Source: Whalleya microplaca (lineage: Eukaryota; Ascomycota; Sordariomycetes; Xylariales; Xylariaceae). From it: a stretch of 64,000 bases of DNA. Numbering within the stretch: the stretch's first letter is position 1; each line of letters begins with the position of its first letter. The stretch covers positions 434,001 to 498,000 of the forward strand of contig MU385714.1 of assembly GCA_022497155.1 (NCBI GenBank). The letters run 5' to 3'. Shown here one piece after another: positions 35,854 through 51,415 of this stretch. The position numbers were made by a program, and so were the translations under genes. The notes beneath the pieces were generated by a model. It was not told where the DNA came from. It worked only from the letters and a program-made list of their open reading frames with translations, and did no database searches.

Positions 35854-38800
35854 TGCTATTTCGGTTGACGATGTTGTGCGATGTCAAATAATGCACCCCG
35901 CGAGATGGGACTAAAGAAGGTTGAAAGAAGTGAAGATGGCAGCGGCACGAATGAGCGACGAGAGAGACAGCCTGCTGAGACCAATTAAAGGGATTTAGGT
36001 GAACTGGGGGGCGGTGGGTAGAAGAAATGGAGATTGACACGACTGCGATGCTGCTGTTGTTCCTGTCTCTTCCGCAACCTTGGAAAAAGGCAAAGGAGAG
36101 ATGTGTCTACAACTGGAGAGCAGAAGTGACTTTGTTTGTGGATGAGTTGAGTAGAAAAAGGTGAATAGAACTGCTAGGTACATTTAGCCGTAAATATTTA
36201 AAGGATTGCGCGTCTGGCCTTGCTTGATTTGGGATCTAAGGAGGTACCTAATCCTAACACAACCATCAATGACAACCCTGGAAACCTGCCCCAATCTTTC
36301 CGCTCAGCGTGTCTACAGTCTGCCCGTGTCCACTAATGCCTAGGGAGGGTATCTGCTACTATCTGGGCAATGTACAGGTACCTCCTGCCCCCACTCCATG
36401 CTTAAATATAGTAGAAGGCGAGAAAAATAAAAAATAAAAAGCATTCCTGCATTCAGGGGTTATACTACGTGCATGGAGATTATACATGGTGTGTATTAAT
36501 TTTAATTGATCAGGAAGCATATCACTTAAACCATCACAGACTAATGTCTGCTGAATTCTTAATTCAACTGCACCCGAGCAGTTACCGTCGCACGGCTTCA
36601 GCATTGAGTTAAGCTAACTAGTCAGTTAGATAGACAGTCTGACAGTCTGACAGTCAGTCTATCATTCATTGATATGATACCTCTTTGACACGCACCCGAT
36701 GGCCTAGGGATTTTAAAAACGCATTCGAACAAGTAAATATGGGAATATCACGAAAATCAATACCTATATGGAGTATCTATCAGCAGATACCCAAAGATCA
36801 CTGTTAATCTGTCAATCTGTCAATCCTATCCCTCTGTAGCAGCCTAAACAATTACATACCTCTCTTGATACATAGTAATACTGTTCCACTTCGTACATCA
36901 CAGGCATACAGTCAAGACGTGGCCTGTGGAAAGCGGAAGCTACCTCACATACATACCTAACATACATACACTCCACAACGAACTGCTTTACCGCTTCAGA
37001 CATGATGAAGCAACTGGGTATGTAGCTATTACTATGTATGTAGTACTGCATGAGCCATGGCTCCTGGGTCTCAAAGTGCCCCGTGCCAGCCTGTCTTACC
37101 GTGACGTAGTTTAGATGGGCGAAGAGCCTCGCTAGTGATAAAGACGGACCACGGCCGAGCGTTCGTTGAAGAAGGAGGGGGCATCATGGGTGCCGCAGGA
37201 TGTCGTAGGCGTCCTGGGCGTGAGGCGTTGTGGAATCTCTTCAGAAGATAGGCTCCGGATTTCACAGCCTTCCCCAGAACTCCTGAAAGCTTGTACATCG
37301 GCCTGAAACCTCGAGACATGTGCACTTGGCCAATGGCATCGGATTTAAAGCAATTATTAACTTCGAGGCCGCGTACTTCAAATTGCGGCTCCTAGATTAC
37401 CTTCGGTACCATAACTGTCTTATTAGAGGTTAAACGGTCTATTCCTACGAACCATGCGCTTGTCACCTGCCTGACTCCCACCAGACATATGCTCACAGAG
37501 AAACTTTGTATACTAGCTTAGCATGCCGTGATTGCAGCCGAAAGGCTGTTCGACGTTACGGCTTGCCTACAGTGTCACAGCCTAGCTGAATAAGGATCTC
37601 GCTGATGCTAGCCTCAGCAAGTAATAAGCCTCACACAATAATAGCCACATGTCGGCGAACTAGTCCAGGCCATTCCCACAAACGTGGTATTCACATTCTA
37701 ATTAGGCATGTGTATGAAGTGCAGATAGATCCATCTGCCACACAGGTACGCAGTACCTGCTCGTGGGATTATGCATGATGGCATCATACCAGAAAAACCA
37801 TACAGCTTCAACTTGCTTGCGAATACCCACTGGGAAAGAATACGGACACCTCTACCTGATGGCTGGCGCATTGGTTCTATAATATTGAAGCACCCTGCTT
37901 ATTGACTATACCTAAAACCGAAATAAGCTGAGAAGCGTGTTGGTAGTATTTTTAGCAACAAACCTCTCGTGATATCCACATCCAGCACGGATAAGTTGAA
38001 CAGTTCCTGTACGTCCATACTGACAACAGCTAGCTTTAGGGCCAAGACATCGAGAGAGAACCATTCTGATCTACGGAACTGAAATTCATATTTCCACTTG
38101 GAGGGTTCAGCAGATTTCCGAGCGGACCGTCGGGTTGCCAGAAGCATCAACTTGAGACAGCGGCTCTACCGACTTTTGCCAATCGGTTGTGTGTGTGGAC
38201 TGTGTAGATCTTGATCCTTTCTCGACGGCCCTGCGGAGCTAACCGGTCCTTAAAACTTAAGCAGAAGCCAAGTTTGAGTAAGCTAGATTGCTACCGACCC
38301 AACCAAATACCGGCTGCATACAGACCAACCTGGGTGGTGGGCGGAGATGATATGTCAGGTCCATGTATCGGTACAGGAGCAAGGGGAGGGAAAAGGCCAT
38401 GGCTGGGTTTTAGACGGGATAGGGCCTTATCGAAATTAGATGATCGTCTGCAATCTGTTATCGCAAACCGAACACTGGCCAAAGTGGGTAGCGGGAGGCT
38501 GTGTGCATCACACAATCAATGTGCGCTGCGTTCAACACATGCTTTGTATGCACTACCTAGTAAATTAGTCAGTCTACCGCACGGGTTCTGGAGCTGCCTG
38601 GGTTTCCACCGGCATATAGGTAATATAGTATGTCTTGACTCGCGAGAGTATCAGTTTGGGATACATTCGACAGGACCAAATTGTGCCGACTGGGCTGGGC
38701 TCTACCATTTGGGAAGAATTGGTAAGCCCTGGCAGCCCTGGTTGAGGTGTACCAGCGGGTAAAAGCAAGCAAACCAGTAAAGACAGGACAGATTACGGAT

Positions 38801-40153
38801 TACGGACAGCTTCCTTGCCTTACACGATGTTCACATCTTAGAAGCTGGTTAATACATACGCATACTACTACCACAGTATACGTATACCTACCATATGTAC
38901 GCAAAAAGGTGTGCTTAACTAGTACATAATTGGGTATGTAGGTCCCCATGGCCGCCCATGACGGGCATCAGATTTAATGACAAAAGCGTGGGGAGCGGCT
39001 ATGTAGAGCCAAGATTTTCGTGCTCGACATTTTAGTTAATCTTATTATGAAATTGCGGGCAGGGGTTTTCCTGGCGATCAATCAAGTTGTGTCACTGAAC
39101 GTTGCTCCTATTAAAATTTGAATATCTTTCACATGCAGATAGATAGGTAAGATGCGAGAGCTCTCTGCTTCCGTGTGCCCAAGGCGTCCAAGGCGTCCAA
39201 AAAGCCTCTGGCCTTCTCCTCCAATGCTCTGCAGCATGTTGTGTGTGCGTGTGTGTGTGTGTGTTACGGATGGAACCTACATAGTCCCGAGATCGTCGTG
39301 CTACTACCCCGAACGCTGCAGCACACGCACATGGAGTCCGCTGATTGGTTGTAAACGTAACCCCTTTTCAGAGCGAGTCTGTTAGTCCCCTGAGTTGGGT
39401 TACCCCTGACTGGCGATTCAGCAATGATTTTCGAGGGCGACGGAAAAGTTAGAGGGAGGAGGCTAGTGGCAACTAGGCAGTAGGTAGTTGTTGATATCTG
39501 CTATACTTGTTTTCGACCGTGGAAGTCAATCTGGCTTCCAATCTGGCTTTTTGAGGCATTGGTCCCTGCAGGTTCCTGGTGTGATGTATCCCCATACGGT
39601 AATTAATACTATAGTAGGTAGCTGTGGGAGTCTCGACGTCTATATCACCAATTGCGGTATTCTACCTATGCTGCGTATGCTGGCATGCAAACTTATGTAT
39701 CCGCGGGATAAGCACCGAGTCATCGTCTTACTACGTAGCAGTATTTTATTAGCAATCCCGCCTGGAGCTGGCTGGGTTGTGAAAATTAAAAATGGTTGTG
39801 AAAGTGGAATAATATCAGTGCAATCATATCAGTGCATGTACGTGCTAATAAAGCACCCAGGTCGCTGTCCCACTTATTAATCCAGTGTAACTTGGCCAGT
39901 TTTCTGGGGCCCCTCCTCCTCCTACCTTCCTCCTTTCAGACGAAGAAATAGCCCAAAGAACCTCTTCCTTTTTTTGTCTCCAAACCACTCTCGAGTCGTT
40001 ACGGACAGAATAAAGCTTCACTTAGACTCCATCCTGCAGCGTTCGTTGACTTGGATAGTCTTTGCCATTCTTTTCGTCTTGCCCAGAGACCTAATTCGCT
40101 GAGACACACCTTGCAGCTCACCCCCACCATCACCTAAACTCAACAGAGACACG
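35854..40153. other. Gene-free 4.3-kb divergent region
   Basis: Contains promoters of the TPT transporter (towards 35854) and UGM (towards 40153). Between them I find no conserved protein; the largest frames (38211-38762 +, 39488-39880 +) begin at TTG codons and show no family features. There are GACAGTCT-type short direct repeats near 36630-36662 and a GT run at 39239-39263. The 39880-40150 stretch is the C/T-rich 5'UTR of UGM. Confidence 0.5.
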
Positions 40154-42043
<1,890 letters not shown>

Positions 42044-43601
42044 ATTAATTTTGCTCTATAATTGAGCAAGTCTCGTTGGCATATGAGCGTCGGCGTGTTC
42101 ATGATATTTGGCTGCGGAAGCTCAGTGGAGCCCTATAAGGAGTTCTACGGAGCATTTAGCTATTGATGTTTGACGAAGGCAAATGTGATGGGATGTGACC
42201 AATAGTTCTGACATGAGATCCTGGCAGGAAGGAAGGGAGGAATGAAGGAATAGAAAGACTTGGGTCGTTCTTTGTGCCGTTAGAGGACCTGAACAATATA
42301 GATATATAGACCGCAACCCTAAATTTCCAACCCCTCGCGCTTCCGAATAGGTAAAAGGTGATGTGCTACTGTATGTAAACTAAACAAGTCACGGATGTAA
42401 GGGGGTGGCTGTCTGTCAAAAAAATGTGACAGGTGGCCATCAATATTAGCATGTACCAGTCGTCCGTCTACGAGAAACCCAATAAGTAGCTGTCTCGTGT
42501 TGTTTATTAAGTGGTTTTGGTGAGAGCAGAGCACCATAAAAGATAAGAACCATGCCGCATATCCTGTCAGCCCTGTATACGTAGCTTAACTTTACAAATG
42601 AAATATCCCACCTACCCATTGGAAGGTTATTCATTACCTTGAATGGAGGTTACTTACATCATTTGACAGCTGTCTGGTGCTGACGGACATATGTATTGAG
42701 AACCTTATACTGTATGGCAGTAATCCGTATGTATGGTATCGTGGCCCGTGCATCTGTCACTTTGAAAATCGGAAATGTCAGCTGGCCGCTGGCCTCCACA
42801 TCGATTTTCCATGACCTATGAATGCCTATACATAAATGGGAATGTGCAAAGTCGCATATACATAACTGGGCCAAGATGGGGGAGCTTGGCATCCCAGGCT
42901 TGGCTGGCTTGCTAGCTAGCCAGGAAGATGGATGTAGCTAGGGAGATGCGAAGCGAAACTACATACGTCCTGCTATATATCTGAAGAACAAGTCTACTGT
43001 CTGTTTGATGTGTCACGAAGAGGGGCAAGAGGGGCAGGAATGGCTAGGGGCTAAGCAGTTTGCAGAGGATACAGATTGGTAATATAGGTAGTACCGTCTC
43101 TAAGGTTGCTAGGTATGTAGAGAGGATTGCGTTCTCGGTTGGTTGGCATTGGTAGATAGATAGGCATTGGTAGGCACTGTACTGTACAGGCTGTCCGTAG
43201 GAAGGGAGCCGTTACGTACGGGATACCTGCGTGAACGCCGCTCACCCCCAACAATCCATCTCGTCTTCCTGGCCATTTCGTCTAGAACGAGCCTCCTGTG
43301 TCAAGACCGTGACTCGGCCATCACTAGGCCCTACCGATCGTCCCGCCTAGTGAATATACTAGGAATCTTAGCGAGAAACGCCTAAATCTCGCAACCGTCT
43401 TAACTCCGTCGGGTCGGTAGGACCCAGGACCCTGTCAGTCATAAGTTTGATATATAGTATTTTCGTACATAGCACTGCTAGGCTACAAACTCGCAATCCC
43501 TTCGATCGCCGGTCCAAAGACAACCGAGCCAGACGAGCCATGTTCGTCGCGACAGGAGCTTCTTGACCGCTGCCGACTGACCGACGTCGTGGCCGCCCCC
43601 C
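42044..43601. other. Intergenic between UGM and the histidine kinase gene
   Basis: UGM 3' flank and promoter/5'UTR of the kinase. A repeated GGTAG(A/G)CA...GATAG motif occurs at about 43140-43185. No gene is seen. Confidence 0.5.
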
Positions 43602-46600
43602 ATGAATGTCGAGCGAGACATGGTGGACGGGCCCGTGGTCGTGTCGGACGACCAGCTCGATCCTCCAGTGCGAATTTTCGAGCGACTCCGACAACTGGCT
43701 GGGTACACATGGGATGAGTCCCGAAGGCCATTCCATTCGACATACGACAATTGGTACTATATTTCTCTTGTTCTCTCTCTCTCTTATCCCTAGCCGACCT
43801 TGCGTAACTCTCTAACTTGGCATGTCCTGGATATAGGCATATATTTGGCACGAGATTCGTTTCGCCCTATTCAACCACGACGACACCATCTCAGGTCGTC
43901 ACGAGTCCGCCTACAATTCCTAAACTAATTCCGAATCGCCCTTCTCCAGCCGATCCTCATGCCACCATCATCCCCTACAGTGAAGGGAGCAGTGAGCGCT
44001 CGGCGACTTCGCCACCCGCCATCTCAACCGTCGCTACAGACCTATCTAACGTGGAAGAGCAACTGGTGGTCGCACGAGTATCCTATCATGTTCTGCGCGA
44101 GGAGAGGACATTTCACATAGCCAAGAACCTGATCGCCACCGCCGACCCGGAGGGCGCGCATAATGTGAAGCCGGTCGACCTCATCCGCCTGAGCCCTCAG
44201 CCAGGCGACCGCGCGGCGATCATTGTGGCTATTTACGAGCATCCCGGCGAGAACTACCTCTCCAATATCCTAGATCTGGGGCCCGCGTTTTACTATGCCA
44301 AAAAGGTCGACGACCGATTCGAAGCCGATCGCACCGATACCTTCTATTTGGAGCCTCCGATTAGTCTGATGTACTTCCTTGATTTCGCCGTTGGTGCCAC
44401 CGAGAGCCTAGAGATACTACATCATGGCTACGGTATGGTTCATGGAGAGATCCGGCCGGATGCATTCCATTTCAATGTCGAGACCAATCGGGTGAAGTTA
44501 ATATCTTTTGGTTCGGGAGTCAGATCGTTTGAGCATGGGCTCACAAGTACAGGGTGGTCGGCATTATCTAAGGAGCTTGGGGCGAAGAACAAGTTAACCT
44601 ACATCAGTCCCGAGCAGACTGGTCGCATGCCGGCAGAGCCAGATACCAGAACAGACATCTACTCCTTGGGTGTGGTCTTCTGGATGCTCTTGACTCAGCA
44701 ACCGGTCTTCACAGGTGCTACGCCGTTGGATATCGTGCAATGTGTATTAGGCCGCCGCATTCCCCTAGTCTCCAACGTGAGGGCAGATGTGCCCGATGTT
44801 CTGGGTCGGGTCATACAGAAATGTACGTCCAAGAATATATCTGAGCGCTATTACTCGGCAAGCGGCCTACGTCACGACCTCCAAGTGATCCAGAAGTTCC
44901 TGGTCAATGGCGACTGGTTGGCCTTGAAGGAATGGCACATCGGCTCGAAAGACGTATCTTCCTTCTTCCGGTTACCTACGGTTATGATTGGACGTCACAA
45001 GGAGCGAGCCGAGCTGCTAAAAGTGATCGAGCGAGTCGCCAAGAGCCATTCAGTGAGCAGCAGTCTTAACAGCAATAGCCGATATTCGGACGGCTCGAGT
45101 TTATCTAATGATCTCATCGATACCGCCGACGTTTCCAGTGAAGGTGCCAGTTCCGTAGAAGGTGGAATCCGGCGAAGTGGCTCCTTCACGCAAACCAATT
45201 CAACGGAGCCGAAACAGTCGAGAAACGGTCTTCTGACTTCACTTAATGGGGCTGATACTCAAACGATCTCCGGTGATACCATCTCTTCGGGCCACTCCGG
45301 CCCCTCTAATACTCGATTGTCCAAAGCATGGGACAGGCACCAGTCTATGAATTCGTTCGATAGTTACAGTGAACGGCAAAGTTCACGGCATAGCGGCGCC
45401 GAGACATCAAGTAGCCTTTCAAGGCATCTCGGCTCGGTAAAGTTCAAAAGGCGGGGCCAATGCGAGGTTGTTACCATTGAGGGAGCAGGTGGCTTAGGGA
45501 AGAGCTTCCTTGTCCAGCAAGTGATTGCCGATGCGAGAAGGAGGGGGTACTGCGCAACATCAAAATTCGATACGGCTAGGAGATCTGCATTTGGGCCGCT
45601 GCTGAAGGTCGTGTCCTCCCTCTTCAAGCAGGTCTGGGGCGAGAGAAACACAGAAACACCCCTACACAGGGCGCTGAAGGACTATGTCCGGCCCATGTGG
45701 CCGATGCTTCACAATTTGCTCGGGCTGCCCGAGTTCCTCTTGGGTCCGCAAGAACCGTCGGTGGTAGCCCAGGCTTCGCCAGCGAAACCCGCGAGCAATG
45801 GCCGACTCAACCGAGCTTCGACTAAAGAGCGCGGTTCGTCTCCTGGATCCTCGTCGGTAAATTCATCACGCCGTCGAAGCCCGCGCGTATCATCCCAGAG
45901 TTCACAGGAGTTCATACGAGGTGGCGTTTCTACGAAGACAATTCGCCTGATGAACACGTTCTTGGATATCCTTAGGATATTCACAACACACCATTTCATA
46001 GTATGTATACTTCGTAGTTATTTGCCTTCCCCTTTTTTCGTGTTGAAGTACCAGTAGGGTTTCGAACCTGCTCTGGAGCTCTAGATCTGCGCGAGAAGAT
46101 CGACAGCGCCAAGTATTCCACGACGCCTTCCGTAAATGACGCATGTACTGACTTCAGATGTCGTAGTGCTTCTGTCTTGATGACCTCCAATTTGCGGATG
46201 ACGAGTCGCTCGAATTGATCACCCAGGTGATCTCAGCGAGACTCAAGATGGTTCTCATAATAACCTACCGGCCCGAGGAGCTATCATCAGAGAAGGTCCA
46301 GAAAATTCTTCAGCCCGCAGAGACTGAGGGTAAGTTGGCCAGCGTCCTTTCGGCTGTGTGATCCCAAATTGACAGTTTCTAGAACATCCAAAGTCTAGTG
46401 GTCCTAAGGTCACTAAGATTGTCTTGTCACCCCTCACTGAGCCCGAGATATTGCAGTATGTGGCATCGACGCTCTGTCGACCACCAGAGGACGTTGCATC
46501 TCTAGCCCTCGTCATCCAATCCAAGACCGCTGGCAACCCCTTCTACATGAGGGAGATGCTGAACGCATGTTACCGGAAGAAATGCATATGGTATGATTAT

Positions 46601-49600
46601 AAGGAGAGCAAGTGGCATTTCGACTTAGATTTGCTATTTGAACAGTTCCGGGGCGAACACGATTACGATGTCTTAGATAACGACTTCATCACTCGCAGAT
46701 TGAGCGAGCTACCGCCAGCATCACGAGCCATCTTGGCCTGGGCCGCTATTCTGGGCAATGCCTTTTCGTTTGAGCTGATATGCCAGCTTCTAAGCGGCGA
46801 GTTCAACCGCATTGACAGTGGCTCACCTGAACCGATAAAACCGCTTTATCGCATGACATATCCGAAACCAGACGCTGTGGCGGGTTTACAAGCAGCAATC
46901 AATGCCTGTATAATTGTGCAGGGTGAAACCGATGATAGATTTCGATTTGCGCACGACAGATATATCCAAGCAGCCGCCTCTTTAGAAGAGTGCAACACCC
47001 CTGAGATGCACTTTGTCATTGCCCAGACCTTTCTAAAGCACTATGGAGATGAAGTCAATGTCAGAGATAATACCGCCTCTCACATCTCCGAATCGATTGA
47101 AATCATTAAGCGTCGGGTCCACCACCGCCAGCCGTACCGGAAACATTTGATGGAGTGTGCAGCTCACGCTGTTGAAAATGGTGCGAGGCCAACGGCCGCC
47201 AAATACTACCACAGTGCCATAATGCTTTTACAACAGGACCCTTGGGCAGAAGATGCGGAAGACGTATACTATGACGAGACACTTCAGCTCCATCTACGCG
47301 CTGCGGAGTGTTACATATACATGGGGAATCATATAGCAGCACACAACCTCATCAACACCATTATCAGCCGCGCCAAGTCCGCAGGAGACAAGTCCCCTGC
47401 GTGGCTACTTCAGTCCCGAGTCCAAGCCCAGAACGGAAACGCAGAGTCTGCACTAGCAATATTGAAAGAGTGCCTTGCTCAGTTGAAGGTTGACATCGAT
47501 GCGCATCCAACATTCGAGAAATGCGACGAGGCCTTTATGATCCTGGCCACAAAGATCAAGTCTATGGATAAGGTCGGCACTTCGACCATTTCTGGGACTT
47601 CCGACTCTGATCAAGGCGTCGTCGCGGCCATACTTGCAGATGCCATCAATGCGGCCTGGTGGAGCAACACTTTAGACTTCTATAACCTTTCCCTTGTGCT
47701 CATCGATCTTCACTTGTCTAAAGGACCATTCCCTCAGTCTAGCACGGCGTTTCTCAACATCGCCACGATCGCGTTGTCCCGCTTCAACATGCTCGAGTTC
47801 GCCGCCGAACTTGGCAGCCAGTGCGTAGAGCTTCTGGACCAAGTTCGGGATCCCTCCTCCTCAGCCCATGGCTACATGATCTACGCCAACTTCATCAGCC
47901 ACATCAAGGTCCCCATAAGTGTTGCCGTGAACCACTCCGAGCAGTCGGTTGAGTACGCTGCCAATGCTGGTGACCGTATATCCGTCATCCTTAGCTTTGG
48001 GCTGTCAACCCAGATGAGGTTCTTTGCGAGCGAAAATGTTGCCGACCTCGAATCGATATGCCAATATTGCTGTGAGGAGGTCCCAGGATGGCATCAAGAC
48101 ACTAGAGGCGGCACCTTTCTAATCGCCGTCAGGCAGATCTGCAGGGCGCTTCAAGGGAAAACGCACACGACAAGCGCGAGCGCAGTAATGTCTGATGGGC
48201 AGCACAATGCAAACGCTTACAAGTCGTGGCTCAATTCGCATACGCATAACGGCGGCAGGTCTGTTTTAATCTACGAGACTATGGAAATCATTGCGCTATA
48301 TCTATATGGCCACTACGAGCAAGCCTACGAAGTCGGACGGAGGTCATTTGACAAATTACATCTGATCTGGTCCGCTCGCAACACTAGAGTAGTTTTGGTG
48401 TTCTACGGCCTTGCTCTCGCTGGCCTCATGCTTCGAAAGCTTAATGATCCACGGACAAACCCGGCTGACATGCAGAACGAAGTTCAAGATACGATCATAC
48501 AACTGGAGGGGTTCAGCAAGAAGATCCAGGACTGGCAAGTCGTGTCGGATGTGAATTACCTTGCCTGGTCGAAATGGTTAGATGCTCAGATCGCTGAACT
48601 TCGCGACGAGCATGGCCTTGCCATGCAACAGTACGAAGCAGCCTTGGATCATGCTTCGGAATACAGTTTCATCTTTGAGGAGGCGCTTGGAAACTTCTTG
48701 ATGGCCGGCTTCTTTATTAGACAGTCAGCCAGGAGGTCAGCTACCGCCGCCTTGAAAGAGTCGGTCGCCCTTTGGCAGCAGCTAGGAGCCGTCGGCGTCG
48801 TACAGCGCATTGAGGAAGACCATAATCTACTCCTTCACGGCCCCACTCGCAACCCTAGAACTGCAGAAGTTGCCGTCCAGACTGACTTTGCCGGCGACTC
48901 TGCATCTGTCACCTATGCCGCGGAGAGTGTGGATGTACCATCGTCTATGCGGCAGGTCGCCGCCGAAACGAAAGAAACCCGCATGGCCGCTTGGCGTGGA
49001 TCAACGCAACCTGAAGCCGGTGTCGGTCTACCTGCCCTCGACATGATTGACCTTCATGCTATCCTCGTCTCGTCCCAGGTCATTTCATCGGTCCTGCAGG
49101 TCGATATCCTTCTCAAGACAATGTGTGATGTTATTTTACAAACCTGCGGCGGATCTGCAACTCAGGCAGCGATCATCGTTCAAGACGAAGATGACCAGGA
49201 GGACAGTTGGTGTATTGCCGCCAGCGGAGACCCAGAAAGAGGCGCCAAAGCTCATGATCCCCCGCAAGCGCTTATCGGCACATCGCTGGTCGCCGAAAAT
49301 GTCGTTCTATACTGCACCCGTTTCCGCGAAGCCGTCTTCATTCCCGATCTCATAAGCGACGAGAGGTTCGGAAATGTCAGCAATTCCTGGCTGCAGAAAA
49401 ATCCGTTGAGCAAAACGGTCATATCGATACCGATCTGCCACGGTTCAAAGCCGCTGCTGGGAGTCCTCTACCTAGAGGGTGAGCCAGGTTCATTCACGGA
49501 TAGGAATGTCACCGTGTTACAGCTGCTTGTGAATCAGATTGGTATCAGCTACTCCAATGCCCTTTCGATGAAAGGAATTGAGAAGGTTTCTGAAGAGAAT

Positions 49601-51415
49601 ATCGCCATGGTCCAGATGCAGAAGCGCGCGCTTGCTCAGGCCCTCGACGCTGAGACTAAGGCAAAGAACGCTGAGGCCGAGGCTATCCGCAATGTTAAGA
49701 TCGCTGAAGAGGCAGCCAAGGCCAAGAGCATCTTCCTCGCGAACGTTTCCCACGAGTTGCGCACTCCCTTGAACGGCGTCATCGGCAACTCTGAGCTGCT
49801 GAGAGACAGCCAGCTCAACAAAGAGCAGCAAGAAATGGCCGATTCTATCCGCATCTCCGCCGAGCTCCTCCTCACGGTCATCAACGATATTCTCGATTTT
49901 TCGAAGATGGAAGCCGATAAGATGAAGCTCTATGTCATCGCGTTCAACCCCGAGGAGATGATACGCGAGGTCGTCAGAGCTGTCTCGTATAGTAACCGAG
50001 AAAAGACGTCCAAGAAGAACGTGAAAGTGATACAAGATATTAATCTACCGCCGATGCTCATATATGGAGATCCCGTGCGCCTGCATCAAGTTCTTCTCAA
50101 TCTTATTGGCAACAGTCTGAAGTTTACCGAGGACGGTTCCATCACAATTGGTGCCAGAATCGACTCTGACTTACCCGAGCAAGCAAAGTTAACCTTCTGG
50201 GTCAAAGATACCGGCATCGGTATCCCGCCGAAGCAGCTTGCAAAACTTTTCAAACCTTTCAGTCAAGCAGATGCCAGTACCGCCCGCAAGTACGGTGGTA
50301 GTGGTCTTGGCCTCAGTATCTGCAAGTCCTTGATTGAGACTATGATGAAGGGTCAGATCGAACTTGAAAGCCAAGAAAACGTTGGTACAACTGCTTGGTT
50401 CACCGTCACTTTCGACAAGGCGAAGCCCGAGGCATCGGCAGGAGACGCCCAGGCGGTCCCCGTGTCGCAAGCTCTTGCTGATGGAAAATACGACGCTCCT
50501 CAGCTAACCCCACGGGAGCCTTTGCTCGATCCATATATAGATTTGACCCAGGTACCAAAGGATCAAATCCGTATCTGCATCGCAGAAGACAACTTTATCA
50601 ATCAAAGGATCGCCATTCAATTTGTGCACAAGCTCGGATACACGAAAGTCGATGCCTACGAGAATGGACTCAAGGCCGTGGAAGGCCTACGACAGAAGGC
50701 CAAGGAAGGAAACCCGTATCACGTCGTATTGATGGATGTCCAAATGCCTGTTCTCGATGGCTATGAAGCCACGAAGCTTCTCCGAAAAGACGCAATCGAG
50801 GAGGTCAGGAGAATATTGGTCATCGCCATGACGGCCTCTGCAATCCAAGGAGATCGAGAAAAATGTCTAGCGTCGGGCATGAATGATTACCTCGCCAAAC
50901 CCGTCAAGGCGGACTTGCTCAGGAGAAAGCTCGATACGTATATTCAGGGGCAGGCTCATCCACCTAATCCGCCTGCCAAACACTCGTTGGATCCCAATGC
51001 AGTCCGTTCGTTGCCTATAGAACCACCAAACAGCCACCACGCACCTACACCTAGCCCAGCCACGATAGGTGCCCTTGATTCCATAATGGATTCGGCGCCT
51101 CCGAATATATCAATTCAGGACGACACTTCATCAAATACGAACACAGAGTCGCCGCCGGATACCAGTCTCACACCGAGCGACAAAGCCTTGTCAGACAAGG
51201 AATCTACACAAAAACCAATGAAGCGTCCACCGCGGAAGCTGACCAAAAGTCGCAATAGCAGCGAGAGCGTGTTGTCGTCTATCAAGGGCGAGAAACCGAA
51301 GACAGTTTTGACAAAGAAGAAGCCGCAATCGAGCACGTCATCCTTCTTCGAGAGCGATGCAAGCCATGAGAATTTGACAATACAATCCTCCGGGACACCT
51401 ACACCGACTGAGTGA
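43602..51415 (+). CDS. Group X hybrid histidine kinase (Chk1/Mak-type)
   Basis: Four exons, 43602-43753, 43837-46000, 46167-46329 and 46383-51415, join in frame to 2503 residues. Order of domains: a protein-kinase-like domain (about 110-400); a Ser-rich linker; an AAA/NACHT-like ATPase with Walker A GAGGLGKS (600-607) and Walker B-like FCLDDLQFADD (774-784); a long TPR-like helical region; a GAF domain (about 1710-1890) and coiled coil. Then come the HisKA box with phospho-acceptor His1950 (NVSHELRTPLNG), the HATPase (LIGNSLKFTEDG, DTGIGIPP, GGSGLGLSICK), and a receiver with Asp2278 (LMDVQMPVLDGYEA) and the conserved Lys (YLAKPVK). A Ser/Pro tail ends the protein. This matches group X sensors acting upstream of the HOG/oxidative-stress phosphorelay. 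The N-terminal kinase domain lacks key catalytic residues: HGE replaces HRD and SFG replaces DFG. Confidence 0.96.

Noticed and set aside
37899..38150. 83-codon - strand ORF with a protein-like middle
   Set aside because: No recognised family, no secretion signal and no flanking exons found; a chance ORF cannot be excluded.
38211..38762. 183-codon + strand ORF
   Set aside because: Starts at a TTG; composition is like the surrounding intergenic DNA; no splice or family support.
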